DNA from: an uncultured beta proteobacterium
GTDB lineage: Bacteria > Pseudomonadota > Gammaproteobacteria > Burkholderiales > Burkholderiaceae_C
Assembly: GCA_903870955.1 (NCBI GenBank)
Contig: CAIQEX010000184.1
Span: forward strand, 1 to 6,355
Length of the DNA stretch: 6,355 nt
Direction: 5' to 3'
In this document: positions 1 through 6,088 of the stretch, in pieces
Numbering within the stretch: position 1 is the stretch's first letter
Layout of the letters: each line of letters opens with the position of its first letter
Notes under the pieces: model-generated
The model's database searches: none
What the model was told of the DNA's origin: nothing
The model's input: the letters and a program-made list of their open reading frames with translations, nothing else
Translations under genes and position numbers: made by a program

Positions 1-552
1 ATGCACCGACAGTTTGACCGGCACGCTGATGGTGCTGCCACGCCCTGGCATCACCACGTCTTCGCGGTAATCACGTTCTGCAAAATAGGCCGCAAGAGCC
101 GGGTCGCGCACCAGGTTGCCCAGGTGCTGCAACATGTCCCGGCTGGCATCCAGACCAAAGTGTTGCCCGGCAGTCTGGTTAAACCATTCAATGCGCCCTT
201 CAGCGTCCAGCAGCAAAACGCCGTTGGGCGAAGCCTGCAAGGCCGCCAGAAATTCCTGCAGACGCGCGTCACTGTCGGACAATGCGCGGTCCCGAATGCG
301 CACCAATTTGCGTACCCGGTCCAGGGACTCACCCCAGAAACCGCTGCCCAAAGGGATATGCGAGGTATCGCCAGAGCGCAGCCACTTCAACAGACGCCAG
401 GCGCGCAAGCTATCCAGAACCAGCCAGAGATAGCAGCCGGCCAGGGCTGCGTAAGCCTCCGATGTCAGGTGTTCCTGGCCGCTGTCGAGCGACCAGACCA
501 AACCCATAGCAAGTGCTTGGCAGAACAAAAATGAAGCAAGGCGCCAGAACAT
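1..552 (-). CDS. phoR: Phosphate regulon sensor histidine kinase PhoR (N-terminal part, truncated by window edge)
   Basis: Reading the minus strand from the ATG at 552 gives 184 codons open to base 1. The C-terminal kinase part lies outside the window. PhoR is the inner-membrane sensor kinase that phosphorylates PhoB when phosphate is scarce and dephosphorylates it when phosphate is plentiful, under control of Pst and PhoU. Two hydrophobic segments are visible (about residues 3-22 and 33-49) with almost no periplasmic loop, as in known PhoR. A basic linker (50-90) follows, then the start of a PAS domain from about residue 98, including ASPNGVLLLDAEGRIEWFN (about 107-125) and HLGNLVRDPALAAYF. 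An in-frame TAG two codons upstream (CAT TAG CCC ATG) rules out a longer start. The 10 bases before the ATG show no Shine-Dalgarno sequence and abut a hairpin, so translation may be weak or coupled to phoB, which ends 36 bases upstream. The family call is firm; the start is likely. Confidence 0.93.
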   Translation of the reverse strand, partial: MFWRLASFLFCQALAMGLVWSLDSGQEHLTSEAYAALAGCYLWLVLDSLRAWRLLKWLRSGDTSHIPLGSGFWGESLDRVRKLVRIRDRALSDSDARLQEFLAALQASPNGVLLLDAEGRIEWFNQTAGQHFGLDASRDMLQHLGNLVRDPALAAYFAERDYREDVVMPGRGSTISVPVKLSVH

Positions 553-562
553 GGGCTAATGT

Positions 563-585
563 AGACCGTTCACACGGTCTTTTTT
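563..585 (+). terminator. Terminator-shaped hairpin between phoB and phoR, U-run only on the plus strand
   Basis: AGACCGT (563-569) and ACGGTCT (574-580) form a perfect 7-bp stem with a 4-base loop. On the plus strand it is followed at once by a run of T (580-585), the form of an intrinsic terminator. No plus-strand gene precedes it, so it would only stop transcription antisense to phoR. In the phoB-phoR mRNA (minus strand) the same stem has a GUGA loop, a GNRA-type tetraloop, and lacks a downstream U-run. There it should not terminate, but it lies 10 bases before the phoR start and may affect phoR translation or mRNA stability. The structure is seen directly; the function is inferred. Confidence 0.4.
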
Positions 586-588
586 GAA

Positions 589-1314
589 TTAAGCGCTGGT
601 CTTATCTGCAGAAATAACCGGTTGCAGCGGTTTGGCTGTCAGCCGGTAACCCGCACCCCGCACAGTCTCAACCATGGTACCGGCCGCACCGAGCGCTTCA
701 CGCAAACGTTTGACATGGACATCGACGGTACGTTCTTCGATATACACATGGTCGCCCCAGACCTTGTCGAGCAAACTGGCCCGGCTATGAACGCGTTCAG
801 CGCTACCCATCAGATACTGCAACAGCTTGAACTCGGTCGGTCCGAGCTTGAGCAACTGGTCCTGGAAATTCACCCGATAGGTCGCGGGGTCCAGGCTCAG
901 GCCGGCAATGCTGAGGGCTTCGCCGATCGGCTCCGGTGCCTTGCGCCGCAACACCGCACGTACCCGCGCCAGCAGTTCACGGGTCGAAAAAGGCTTGCTG
1001 ATGTAGTCGTCTGCGCCTGCGTCCAAGCCCGCAACACGGTCCGCCTCATCGCCTCTGGCGGTCAGCATGATGATGGGAACGTCTTTGGTCCGCGGGTGGG
1101 CACGCCAGCGCTTGGCCAGCACCAGACCGCTCTCACCCGGAAGCATCCAGTCGAGCAGGATCAGGTCGGGCACTGCCGAATCAATTTCACGCTGTGCGCT
1201 GGCACTGTCAATCGCCCAAGTGGTGCGAAAGCCGTTGTGCCGCAGATTCACGGCAATCAACTCGGCAATGGACGGCTCGTCCTCCACCACTAGAACGGCG
1301 GGCATGTGTCGCAT
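589..1314 (-). CDS. phoB: Phosphate regulon response regulator PhoB (OmpR family)
   Basis: This 241-residue DNA-binding response regulator activates Pho genes when phosphorylated by PhoR. The receiver domain (about 5-123) shows the acidic pair E11/D12, the phosphoacceptor D55 (in LILLDWMLPG), T85 (in IMLTAR) and K107 (in YISKPF). The winged-helix domain follows (about 133-228), with GPTEFKLLQYL, the recognition-helix region EERTVDVHVKRLREAL and the C-terminal ETVRGAGYRL. A short extra tail (PLQPVISADKTSA) ends the protein. I chose the ATG at 1314 because GAAGGG lies about 6 bases upstream. The frame stays open to an ATG at 1392, but the added 26 residues resemble no receiver domain and would consume the spacer. 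Another ATG at 1305 (MPAVLVVEDEP) is possible but badly spaced from the ribosome site. It lies 99 bases after phoU and 36 bases before phoR. As part of a Pho-box-driven operon it is probably autoregulated. Confidence 0.97.
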   Translation of the reverse strand: MRHMPAVLVVEDEPSIAELIAVNLRHNGFRTTWAIDSASAQREIDSAVPDLILLDWMLPGESGLVLAKRWRAHPRTKDVPIIMLTARGDEADRVAGLDAGADDYISKPFSTRELLARVRAVLRRKAPEPIGEALSIAGLSLDPATYRVNFQDQLLKLGPTEFKLLQYLMGSAERVHSRASLLDKVWGDHVYIEERTVDVHVKRLREALGAAGTMVETVRGAGYRLTAKPLQPVISADKTSA

Positions 1315-1413
1315 TAAAGACCCTTCATAAAATCGCACGCTGGTCGACCCTGTGCGCAATCGCACCCGCGCAGCGGGCGACGCAGCACACAAAGTGACCG
1401 GCTTGGATGCAAG
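1315..1413. other. phoU-phoB intercistronic spacer with short repeats
   Basis: At 99 bases this is the longest gap in the directon. It contains AATCGCAC as a direct repeat (1331-1338 and 1358-1365), the palindrome GGTCGACC (1342-1349) and a small hairpin CCCGC-GCA-GCGGG (1365-1377). There is no U-run, so I see no terminator. The phoB ribosome site (GAAGGG on the minus strand) sits at the left end. I could not find a convincing separate promoter or Pho box. The spacer may reduce or separately tune phoBR expression, but nothing in the sequence proves this. Confidence 0.3.
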
Positions 1414-2115
1414 TCATCGGACCACAGATTCAATTTTTTCCATGCTGGAGTGGCGCACATCTTCGCCCTTCACCACATAGATGATGAACTCAGCGATGTT
1501 TTTGGCATGGTCGCCAATGCGCTCAATTGCCTTGGCCAGGAACAACAGGTCCAGACTAGGCGAAATGGTGCGTGGGTCTTCCATCATGTAGGTCACGAGT
1601 TTGCGCACGAAGCCGTCAAATTCCTGGTCGATCAGGTCATCCTCCTTCAGGATGGCGACAGCCGCATTCACATCCAGACGGGCAAAAGCGTCGAGCGCCT
1701 TGTTCAGCAGGCCGGAGGCCAGATCAGCGGCAACGCGCAGTTCCAGCGAAGGCAAGGAACGTGGTGCACCGCTTTGAATGATGGAGCGCACCATGCGGGC
1801 AATCTTCTCGGCCTCGTCACCCACGCGCTCCAGATTGGCAGTGGTCTTGGAAATGGCAATCAGCAAGCGCAAGTCGCGTGCCGTCGGTTGACGCCGCGCA
1901 ATGATGCTGGAGAGTGCATGGTCAATCTCGATCTCCATGCTGTTGACGCGTGTCTCAATGGCCGAAACCTGCTCAGCGGCTTCCATATTGAATTGCGCCA
2001 GCGAGTAAATGGCCTGGCGGATCTGTGATTCGACCAGTCCCCCCATTTCCATCACCTGGCTGGAGACGGAAGTCAGTTCGCTGTCAAATTGGGTCGACAA
2101 ATGTTTATCTGGCAT
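1414..2115 (-). CDS. phoU: Phosphate-specific transport system accessory protein PhoU
   Basis: This 233-residue, mostly helical cytoplasmic protein signals the state of the Pst transporter to PhoR and keeps the regulon off when phosphate is ample. The PhoU family is built from two three-helix repeats, each with an E-x-x-x-D metal-binding motif. Both are intact here: LERVGDEAEKIA (E96, D100, E103) and IERIGDHAKNIAE (E198, D202, N206, E209). The N-terminal HLSTQFDSEL and the MEDPRTI stretch (178-184) are also typical. Length is close to the usual 230-245 residues. AGGA lies 6 bases before the ATG at 2115, supporting this start. It follows pstB by 29 bases, the classic arrangement, and precedes phoB by 99 bases. 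Loss of PhoU in other bacteria causes constitutive Pho expression and phosphate overaccumulation; the same is inferred here. Confidence 0.97.
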   Translation of the reverse strand: MPDKHLSTQFDSELTSVSSQVMEMGGLVESQIRQAIYSLAQFNMEAAEQVSAIETRVNSMEIEIDHALSSIIARRQPTARDLRLLIAISKTTANLERVGDEAEKIARMVRSIIQSGAPRSLPSLELRVAADLASGLLNKALDAFARLDVNAAVAILKEDDLIDQEFDGFVRKLVTYMMEDPRTISPSLDLLFLAKAIERIGDHAKNIAEFIIYVVKGEDVRHSSMEKIESVVR

Positions 2116-2144
2116 GGTGCGTCCTAGAGGCGGTCAAAAATGAA

Positions 2145-2921
2145 TTAGCCGAAACGGCCGGTGATGTAGTCTTCCGTTTCCTTGCGCGTCGGCTTGAAGA
2201 ACATCTGCTCGGTGGAGCCGAATTCCATCAGATCGCCCAGATACATATAGGCCGTGTAATCGCTGCAGCGGGCAGCCTGCTGCATGTTGTGGGTCACGAT
2301 GACCACGGTGTAGTCCGCCTTGAGTTCGACAATCAGTTCTTCGACCTTGGCTGTCGAGATCGGGTCCAGTGCCGAGCAGGGTTCATCCAGCAACAGCACT
2401 TCGGGCTTGATGGCAATGCCACGCGCAATACACAGGCGCTGCTGCTGACCACCGGAGAGGCTGCTGCCGCTCTGGTGCAGTTTGTCCTTGACCTCGGTCC
2501 ACAGGGCCGACTTGCGCAGTGCCCACTCGACGCGTTCTTCCATATCGGTAGCGTTGAGTTTTTCGAACAGCTTCACACCAAAGGCGATGTTGTCGTAAAT
2601 CGACATCGGGAAAGGTGTCGGCTTCTGAAACACCATGCCGACCTTGGCGCGCAGCAGGGCCACGTCTTCCTTGCTGGTCAGCAGGTTCTCGCCATCCAGC
2701 AGGATCTGGCCTTCTGCGCGCTGCTCTGGATAGAGCTCGAACATGCGGTTGAAGATGCGCAACAGCGTGGACTTACCGCATCCGGATGGACCGATGAAAG
2801 CGGTGACCTTGTTCTCGGGGATCTCCATGTTGATGCCCTTCAGGGCATGGAACTTTCCGTAAAAGAAGTTCAGGTCTTTAACGGCGATTTTGGTTTTTTC
2901 GACAACGGGTGTAGCGGGCAT
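2145..2921 (-). CDS. pstB: Phosphate ABC transporter ATP-binding protein PstB
   Basis: This is the 258-residue ATPase subunit that powers high-affinity phosphate import, working as a dimer on the cytoplasmic face of PstC-PstA. All ABC motifs are present: Walker [10 protein letters not shown] (44-52), the Q-loop glutamine Q99 in [15 protein letters not shown] (PstB-typical), the signature LSGGQQQR (155-162), Walker B LLLDEP (176-181) followed by the D-loop SALD (183-186), and the switch histidine H211 in IVTHNM. The C-terminal [14 protein letters not shown] and [10 protein letters not shown] endings are characteristic of PstB. Length matches the family (about 257). The ATG at 2921 has only a weak ribosome site, which suggests partial translational coupling to pstA, whose stop is 26 bases upstream. 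phoU follows after 29 bases. Confidence 0.98.
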   Translation of the reverse strand: MPATPVVEKTKIAVKDLNFFYGKFHALKGINMEIPENKVTAFIGPSGCGKSTLLRIFNRMFELYPEQRAEGQILLDGENLLTSKEDVALLRAKVGMVFQKPTPFPMSIYDNIAFGVKLFEKLNATDMEERVEWALRKSALWTEVKDKLHQSGSSLSGGQQQRLCIARGIAIKPEVLLLDEPCSALDPISTAKVEELIVELKADYTVVIVTHNMQQAARCSDYTAYMYLGDLMEFGSTEQMFFKPTRKETEDYITGRFG

Positions 2922-2947
2922 GGCGAGGTCTATTCTTTAAAAAATGC

Positions 2948-3811
2948 TTAGTTTTTGGCGCGGGTCAATACCCGGGCTGCCACGTTGAGTGCCAGAACGG
3001 CCAGCGTGATCAGGAACACGCCGGCCCAGGCCAGCTTCTGCCAGTTTTCATACGGACTCATGGCAAACTTGAAGATCGTCACTGGCAAACTGGCCATGGG
3101 CTGACCCAGGCTGGAAGTCCAGAACTGGTTGGACAGCGCCGTGAACAGCAGAGGAGCGGTTTCGCCTGAAATCCGCGCCACAGCCAGCAGGATGCCGGTG
3201 ATGACACCGGTGCGTGCGGCCTTGAGCGTAATGCTCAAAATCACCTTCCACTTTGGCGCGCCCAAGGCATAGGCGGCTTCGCGCAGACCCGGGGGCACCA
3301 GTTGCAACATGTTTTCAGTGGTTCGGATCACCACCGGAATGACGATCAAGGCCAGCGCCACAACACCGGCAATGGCCGAGAAAGTGTGCGTCGGATGTAC
3401 CACCACGGCGTACACAAACAGGCCGATAACGATGGACGGTGCCGACAGCAAAATGTCATTGACGAAGCGCGTGAGACTGGCCAGCCAGCCCTTGGGTTCG
3501 AACTCGGCCAGGTAAATGCCGGCCATCACACCGATGGGCGTACCCACAAAAGTGGCCAGCAGCACCATCAACACAGAGCCGTAAATCGCATTCGCCAAAC
3601 CGCCGTCTTCATTCGGGCCTGGCGTCATTTGCGTCAGCGTGGCGATGGTCAGCCCGGCAAAACCCTGGCGGATCGTCTCAAACAAAATCCAGGCCAGCCA
3701 GAAGAGGCCAAAGGCCATGGCAGACAGTGCCAGGGTGGTGGCAATGGTATTTGTGCGGTTGCGCTTGGCAAACATGCCCGCGCGCATGGCTTGCAGTTCA
3801 GGGGTAATCAT
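2948..3811 (-). CDS. pstA: Phosphate ABC transporter permease PstA
   Basis: This 287-residue inner-membrane permease pairs with PstC to form the phosphate channel. About six hydrophobic segments can be seen (roughly 23-45, 75-101, 118-138, 143-163, 195-215 and 258-282). The cytoplasmic EAA loop that docks to PstB is [16 protein letters not shown] (from about 176), and [13 protein letters not shown] and the [14 protein letters not shown] stretch are typical of PstA. The ATG at 3811 overlaps the pstC stop in an ATGA junction (4-base overlap), so the two permeases are probably translationally coupled, which fits their equal stoichiometry. An AGGG lies about 9 bases upstream, inside pstC. Internal ATGs at residues 9 and 13 are possible starts that would not change the core. 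Length is normal for the family. Confidence 0.96.
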   Translation of the reverse strand: MITPELQAMRAGMFAKRNRTNTIATTLALSAMAFGLFWLAWILFETIRQGFAGLTIATLTQMTPGPNEDGGLANAIYGSVLMVLLATFVGTPIGVMAGIYLAEFEPKGWLASLTRFVNDILLSAPSIVIGLFVYAVVVHPTHTFSAIAGVVALALIVIPVVIRTTENMLQLVPPGLREAAYALGAPKWKVILSITLKAARTGVITGILLAVARISGETAPLLFTALSNQFWTSSLGQPMASLPVTIFKFAMSPYENWQKLAWAGVFLITLAVLALNVAARVLTRAKN

Positions 3812-4836
3812 GTTTTGGCGCCCTCACCCTTACGCAGTTGCGCGAGCAAAAGCTTGGACAAAGACAGAATGACAAAGGTAATAAAAAACAACACCAGGCC
3901 CAGGTACATCAGGGCTGCCTGGTGCAGGCCTTCGCCGGCTTCCGCAAACTCGTTGGCCAGTGCCGAGGTGATGCTGTTGGCCGCCTGAAACAGGCTCAGG
4001 GAGTCGAGCTGGTTGAAGTTACCGATCACAAAGGTGACGGCCATGGTCTCACCAATGGCGCGACCCAGGCCCAACATAATGCCGCCGATGACGCCGGTCT
4101 TGGTAAAGGGCAAGACGATCTTCGAGACCACTTCCCAGGTTGTGGCACCCAGTCCGTAAGCGGACTCTTTCAGCATCGGGGGCGTGACTTCAAACACGTC
4201 GCGCATCACGGCCGAGATGAACGGGATGATCATGATGGCCAGGATGATGCCGGCCGACAAAATACCAATGCCGACTGGCGGGCCGGAAACAAACGCGCCC
4301 AGATAAGGCACGCCGGCAAACGCCGCTTGCAGCGGCTGCTGCACATACGTGGCCAGCACCGGGCCAAACACCAACAGGCCCCACATGCCGTACACGATGG
4401 AGGGGATGGCGGCCAGCAATTCGATGGCGGTACCCAAGGGACGCTTCAACCACGCTGGAGACAACTCGGTCAGAAACAACGCAATACCAAAACTCACCGG
4501 CACGGCAATGATCAGGGCAATGATGGAGGTCGCCAGCGTGCCGTAAATCATCACCAGGCCGCCAAACTCCTCTTGCACCGGGTCCCAGGCACTGCTGGTC
4601 AAAAAGCCCAAGCCGTATTTGGCAATCGCCGGCCAGGCGCTGATGGTCAGCGAAGTCAAAATCGCCAGCAACAGACCCAGCGTGAATATGGCGGCCCCCT
4701 TGGCCAGGAACCCAAAGATTCGATCGGCCATGGGCCCTGATCGGGCTTTGGGTGCGGGAGTTGGGGTCATGGCGCGCGCCTTTTCTTTTTCTGTCTGAAC
4801 GGCTGGGGAATCCCCATGCACAAGTGTCGATGACAT
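3808..4836 (-). CDS. pstC: Phosphate ABC transporter permease PstC
   Basis: This is the second channel-forming permease, 342 residues from the ATG at 4836. Hydrophobic segments lie near 45-70, 96-124, 135-162, 186-210, 245-272 and 305-330. Family landmarks are [20 protein letters not shown] (113-131 region), [16 protein letters not shown] (139-154), [20 protein letters not shown] with the EAA loop near 224, [20 protein letters not shown] (251-270) and [11 protein letters not shown]. The start is uncertain. ATG 4836 has AAAGGG 7 bases upstream and follows pstS by 23 bases. ATG 4770 (residue 23), with AAAAGG 8 bases upstream, would give 320 residues, close to the 319 I recall for E. coli PstC. 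The extra 22 residues are hydrophilic and poorly structured. An inverted repeat covers the 4836 start codon. The stop overlaps pstA. Confidence 0.95.
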   Translation of the reverse strand: MSSTLVHGDSPAVQTEKEKARAMTPTPAPKARSGPMADRIFGFLAKGAAIFTLGLLLAILTSLTISAWPAIAKYGLGFLTSSAWDPVQEEFGGLVMIYGTLATSIIALIIAVPVSFGIALFLTELSPAWLKRPLGTAIELLAAIPSIVYGMWGLLVFGPVLATYVQQPLQAAFAGVPYLGAFVSGPPVGIGILSAGIILAIMIIPFISAVMRDVFEVTPPMLKESAYGLGATTWEVVSKIVLPFTKTGVIGGIMLGLGRAIGETMAVTFVIGNFNQLDSLSLFQAANSITSALANEFAEAGEGLHQAALMYLGLVLFFITFVILSLSKLLLAQLRKGEGAKT

Positions 4837-4842
4837 GGGGAT
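4810..4842. repeat. Inverted repeat covering the pstC start codon
   Basis: ATCCCCATG (4810-4818) and CATGGGGAT (4834-4842) are perfect 9-base inverted arms around a 15-base loop. In the operon mRNA (minus strand) the 5' arm ends in the AUG at 4836-4834, so the proposed pstC start codon would be paired. The ribosome site AAAGGG (4844-4849) would stay single-stranded just outside the stem. The stem could lower pstC translation relative to pstS or protect the 3' end of a processed pstS message. No U-run follows, so it does not look like a terminator. A competing palindrome, GGGGAATCCCC (4805-4815), overlaps the downstream arm. The structure is seen; its role is inferred. Confidence 0.6.
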
Positions 4843-4859
4843 GCCCTTTATTGACTTAA

Positions 4860-5903
4860 TTACTTGTAGGCAATCGCTTTACCGGATGCGTCCTTGATTT
4901 CACCCCAGGACTTCTGGATCAAAGCCACCACGGCTGGGGGCAGCGGCACGTAGTCCAGATCGGCAGCCGTCTTGGCACCGCTGGCATAGGCCCAGTTGAA
5001 GAACTTCAACACTTCGGTGCCGTTGGCAGGCTTGTCTTGTTTGGCGTGCATCAGGATGAAGGTTGCGCCACTGATGGGCCAGGCTTCTTTGCCGCTCTGG
5101 TTGGTCAAAATCTGGAAGAAGGATTTGTTCCAATCGGCACCCGCTGCAGCGGCCTTGAAAGCGTCGTCTTCGGGCTTGACAAAGACGCCAGCGGCGTTTT
5201 GCATCACGGCGAAGTTCATCTTGTTTTGCTTGACGTAAGAATATTCCACGTAGCCGATGGAATTGGGCAGACGGTTCACAAAGGCAGACACGCCTTCGTT
5301 ACCCTTGCCGCCTGCGCCCACGGGCCAGTTCACTGCCGTGCCTTCGCCGACCTTGGTCTTCCACTCGGCATTGACCTTGCTCAGGTAGTTGGTGAAGATG
5401 AAAGTGGTACCGGAGCCGTCAGCGCGACGCACGGGTGCAATGGCGGTGTCAGGCAAGGCCAATGTGGGGTTCAGAGCCTTGAGTGCCGGATCATTCCACT
5501 TGGCAATCTTGCCCAGGAAGATGTCGCCCAGGAGTTGGCCGGTCAGCTTGAGTTGGCCCGGTTCGATACCCTTGACGTTGATCACCGGTACCACGCCACC
5601 AATCACGGTGGGGAACTGGACTTGGCCCTTGGACTTGAGCACGTCGTCGGTCTGGGGCATGTCAGAAGCACCAAAATCAACCGTCTTGGAGTCGATTTGC
5701 TTGATGCCGCCACCCGAACCGATGGACTGGTAGTTAACCTTGACACCCGTGGCCTTGTTGTAATCCGACGCCCACTTGGCGTAGATGGGCGCGGGGAAGC
5801 TGGCACCGGCGCCGGTGATTTCCTGGGCGCCAACCGCACCTGAGAAACTGAAAGTAGTTGCTGCGGCAAGTGCCAGCAGAGAATAGCTGAACGTCGTTTT
5901 CAT
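4860..5903 (-). CDS. pstS: Periplasmic phosphate-binding protein PstS
   Basis: This 347-residue periplasmic protein binds phosphate with high affinity and delivers it to PstC-PstA. A Sec signal peptide is clear: MKTTF, a hydrophobic core (about 7-22) and a likely cleavage after VGA (residue 26), leaving [17 protein letters not shown] near the mature N-terminus. Phosphate-contact regions match the E. coli protein: GASF (33-36), SIGSGGG (60-66), DFGASD (76-81, with the key aspartate D81) and RRADGSGTT (159-167). [31 protein letters not shown] and the C-terminal [12 protein letters not shown] are also diagnostic. It is unlipidated, with no lipobox cysteine. The ATG at 5903 has GAGG 7-8 bases upstream. 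It is the first gene of the operon and is preceded by a Pho box and a fitting -10 element, so strong induction by phosphate starvation is expected. Length is close to the 346 residues usual in E. coli. Confidence 0.98.
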   Translation of the reverse strand: MKTTFSYSLLALAAATTFSFSGAVGAQEITGAGASFPAPIYAKWASDYNKATGVKVNYQSIGSGGGIKQIDSKTVDFGASDMPQTDDVLKSKGQVQFPTVIGGVVPVINVKGIEPGQLKLTGQLLGDIFLGKIAKWNDPALKALNPTLALPDTAIAPVRRADGSGTTFIFTNYLSKVNAEWKTKVGEGTAVNWPVGAGGKGNEGVSAFVNRLPNSIGYVEYSYVKQNKMNFAVMQNAAGVFVKPEDDAFKAAAAGADWNKSFFQILTNQSGKEAWPISGATFILMHAKQDKPANGTEVLKFFNWAYASGAKTAADLDYVPLPPAVVALIQKSWGEIKDASGKAIAYK

Positions 5904-5936
5904 GGGTAAGCCTCGGTAAGAATTGAGTGACGTTGT

Positions 5937-5942
5937 ACTCTA
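5937..5942 (-). promoter_or_regulatory. Candidate -10 element of the pstS promoter
   Basis: On the minus strand TAGAGT begins exactly 10 bases after the end of the Pho box, matching TATAAT at four positions, including the key first two and the last. In PhoB-activated promoters the Pho box replaces the -35 element and ends about 10 bases before the -10. Transcription would start near 5930, leaving an untranslated leader of roughly 25-30 bases with the GAGG ribosome site. The exact start is inferred. Confidence 0.55.
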
Positions 5943-5952
5943 AGAAACTTTT

Positions 5953-5970
5953 GTGACAACGATATGACAA
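5953..5970 (-). promoter_or_regulatory. Pho box (PhoB binding site) of the pstS operon
   Basis: The minus strand reads TTGTCAT-ATCG-TTGTCAC: two 7-base direct repeats 11 bases apart around a 4-base spacer. This is close to the known PhoB consensus CTGTCAT-AWAW-CTGTCAC and differs mainly in the first base of each repeat. It lies 49 bases before the pstS start codon in the activating position relative to the -10 candidate. PhoB encoded at 589-1314 is the expected ligand, giving a positive feedback loop on the whole operon. Confidence 0.88.
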
Positions 5971-6006
5971 CGGCCACTTGCGCAGTTTGGCACAGTGACT
6001 TCACTT

Positions 6007-6013
6007 TTGTCAT
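6007..6013 (+). promoter_or_regulatory. Isolated PhoB half-site in phase with the plus-strand Pho box
   Basis: The plus strand reads TTGTCAT, identical to the first repeat of the pstS Pho box. It starts 22 bases before the plus-strand Pho box (6029), exactly two 11-base repeat steps, so it lies on the same helical face. The position between them (6018-6024, ACACCCG) does not match. It may assist binding of an additional PhoB dimer or be a degenerate box. A 7-base match can arise by chance. Confidence 0.35.
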
Positions 6014-6028
6014 GTGAACACCCGCCAA

Positions 6029-6046
6029 TTGACACATCTTTGTCAC
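6029..6046 (+). promoter_or_regulatory. Second Pho box, oriented toward the fasciclin lipoprotein gene
   Basis: The plus strand reads TTGACAC-ATCT-TTGTCAC, again two 7-base direct repeats at 11-base spacing. It is the near-inverted copy of the pstS Pho box: the second repeat is identical and both are followed by AAAAG. The two boxes are 58 bases apart and face away from each other. It lies 42 bases before the ATG at 6089, in the orientation expected for activating that gene. PhoB binding is inferred from the match. Confidence 0.78.
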
Positions 6047-6054
6047 AAAAGCTT

Positions 6055-6060
6055 TATACG
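6055..6060 (+). promoter_or_regulatory. Candidate -10 element of the fasciclin gene promoter
   Basis: TATACG starts 8 bases after the end of the plus-strand Pho box and matches TATAAT at the first four positions. TACGCT (6057-6062), at the more usual 10-base spacing, is an alternative that keeps the first two and last positions. Either would put the transcription start near 6067-6070, about 20 bases before the ATG. Which one is used cannot be decided from sequence. Confidence 0.4.
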
Positions 6061-6088
6061 CTCTGAGCTTTTAACTGGAGTCACACCG

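Noticed and set aside
1..534. Plus-strand open frame of 177 codons at the left edge.
   Set aside because: The minus strand here encodes a clear PhoR N-terminus with membrane segments and a PAS domain; the plus frame has none.
1315..1392. N-terminal extension of PhoB to the ATG at 1392.
   Set aside because: The added residues do not resemble a receiver domain, and the GAAGGG ribosome site fits the ATG at 1314.
1315..1413. A separate sigma-70 promoter or Pho box for phoBR.
   Set aside because: TTGCGC and GATTTT-like elements are present but match the consensus poorly, and no 7-4-7 repeat of the TTGTCAC type is found.
2025..2951. Long plus-strand open frame of 308 codons across pstB and the 5' end of phoU.
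   Set aside because: It is antisense to an unmistakable pstB, has no recognisable domain, and runs across intercistronic gaps. Such frames are common opposite G+C-rich genes.
3838..4740. Long plus-strand open frame of 300 codons opposite pstC.
   Set aside because: Its product is very rich in Q, H, R, G and D, typical of a reverse-complement shadow of a membrane protein, and it has no family features.
6000..6018. Inverted repeat TTCAC / GTGAA around TTTTGTCAT as an operator.
   Set aside because: The arms are only 5 bases long and overlap the PhoB half-site; this is within chance for an AT-rich stretch.
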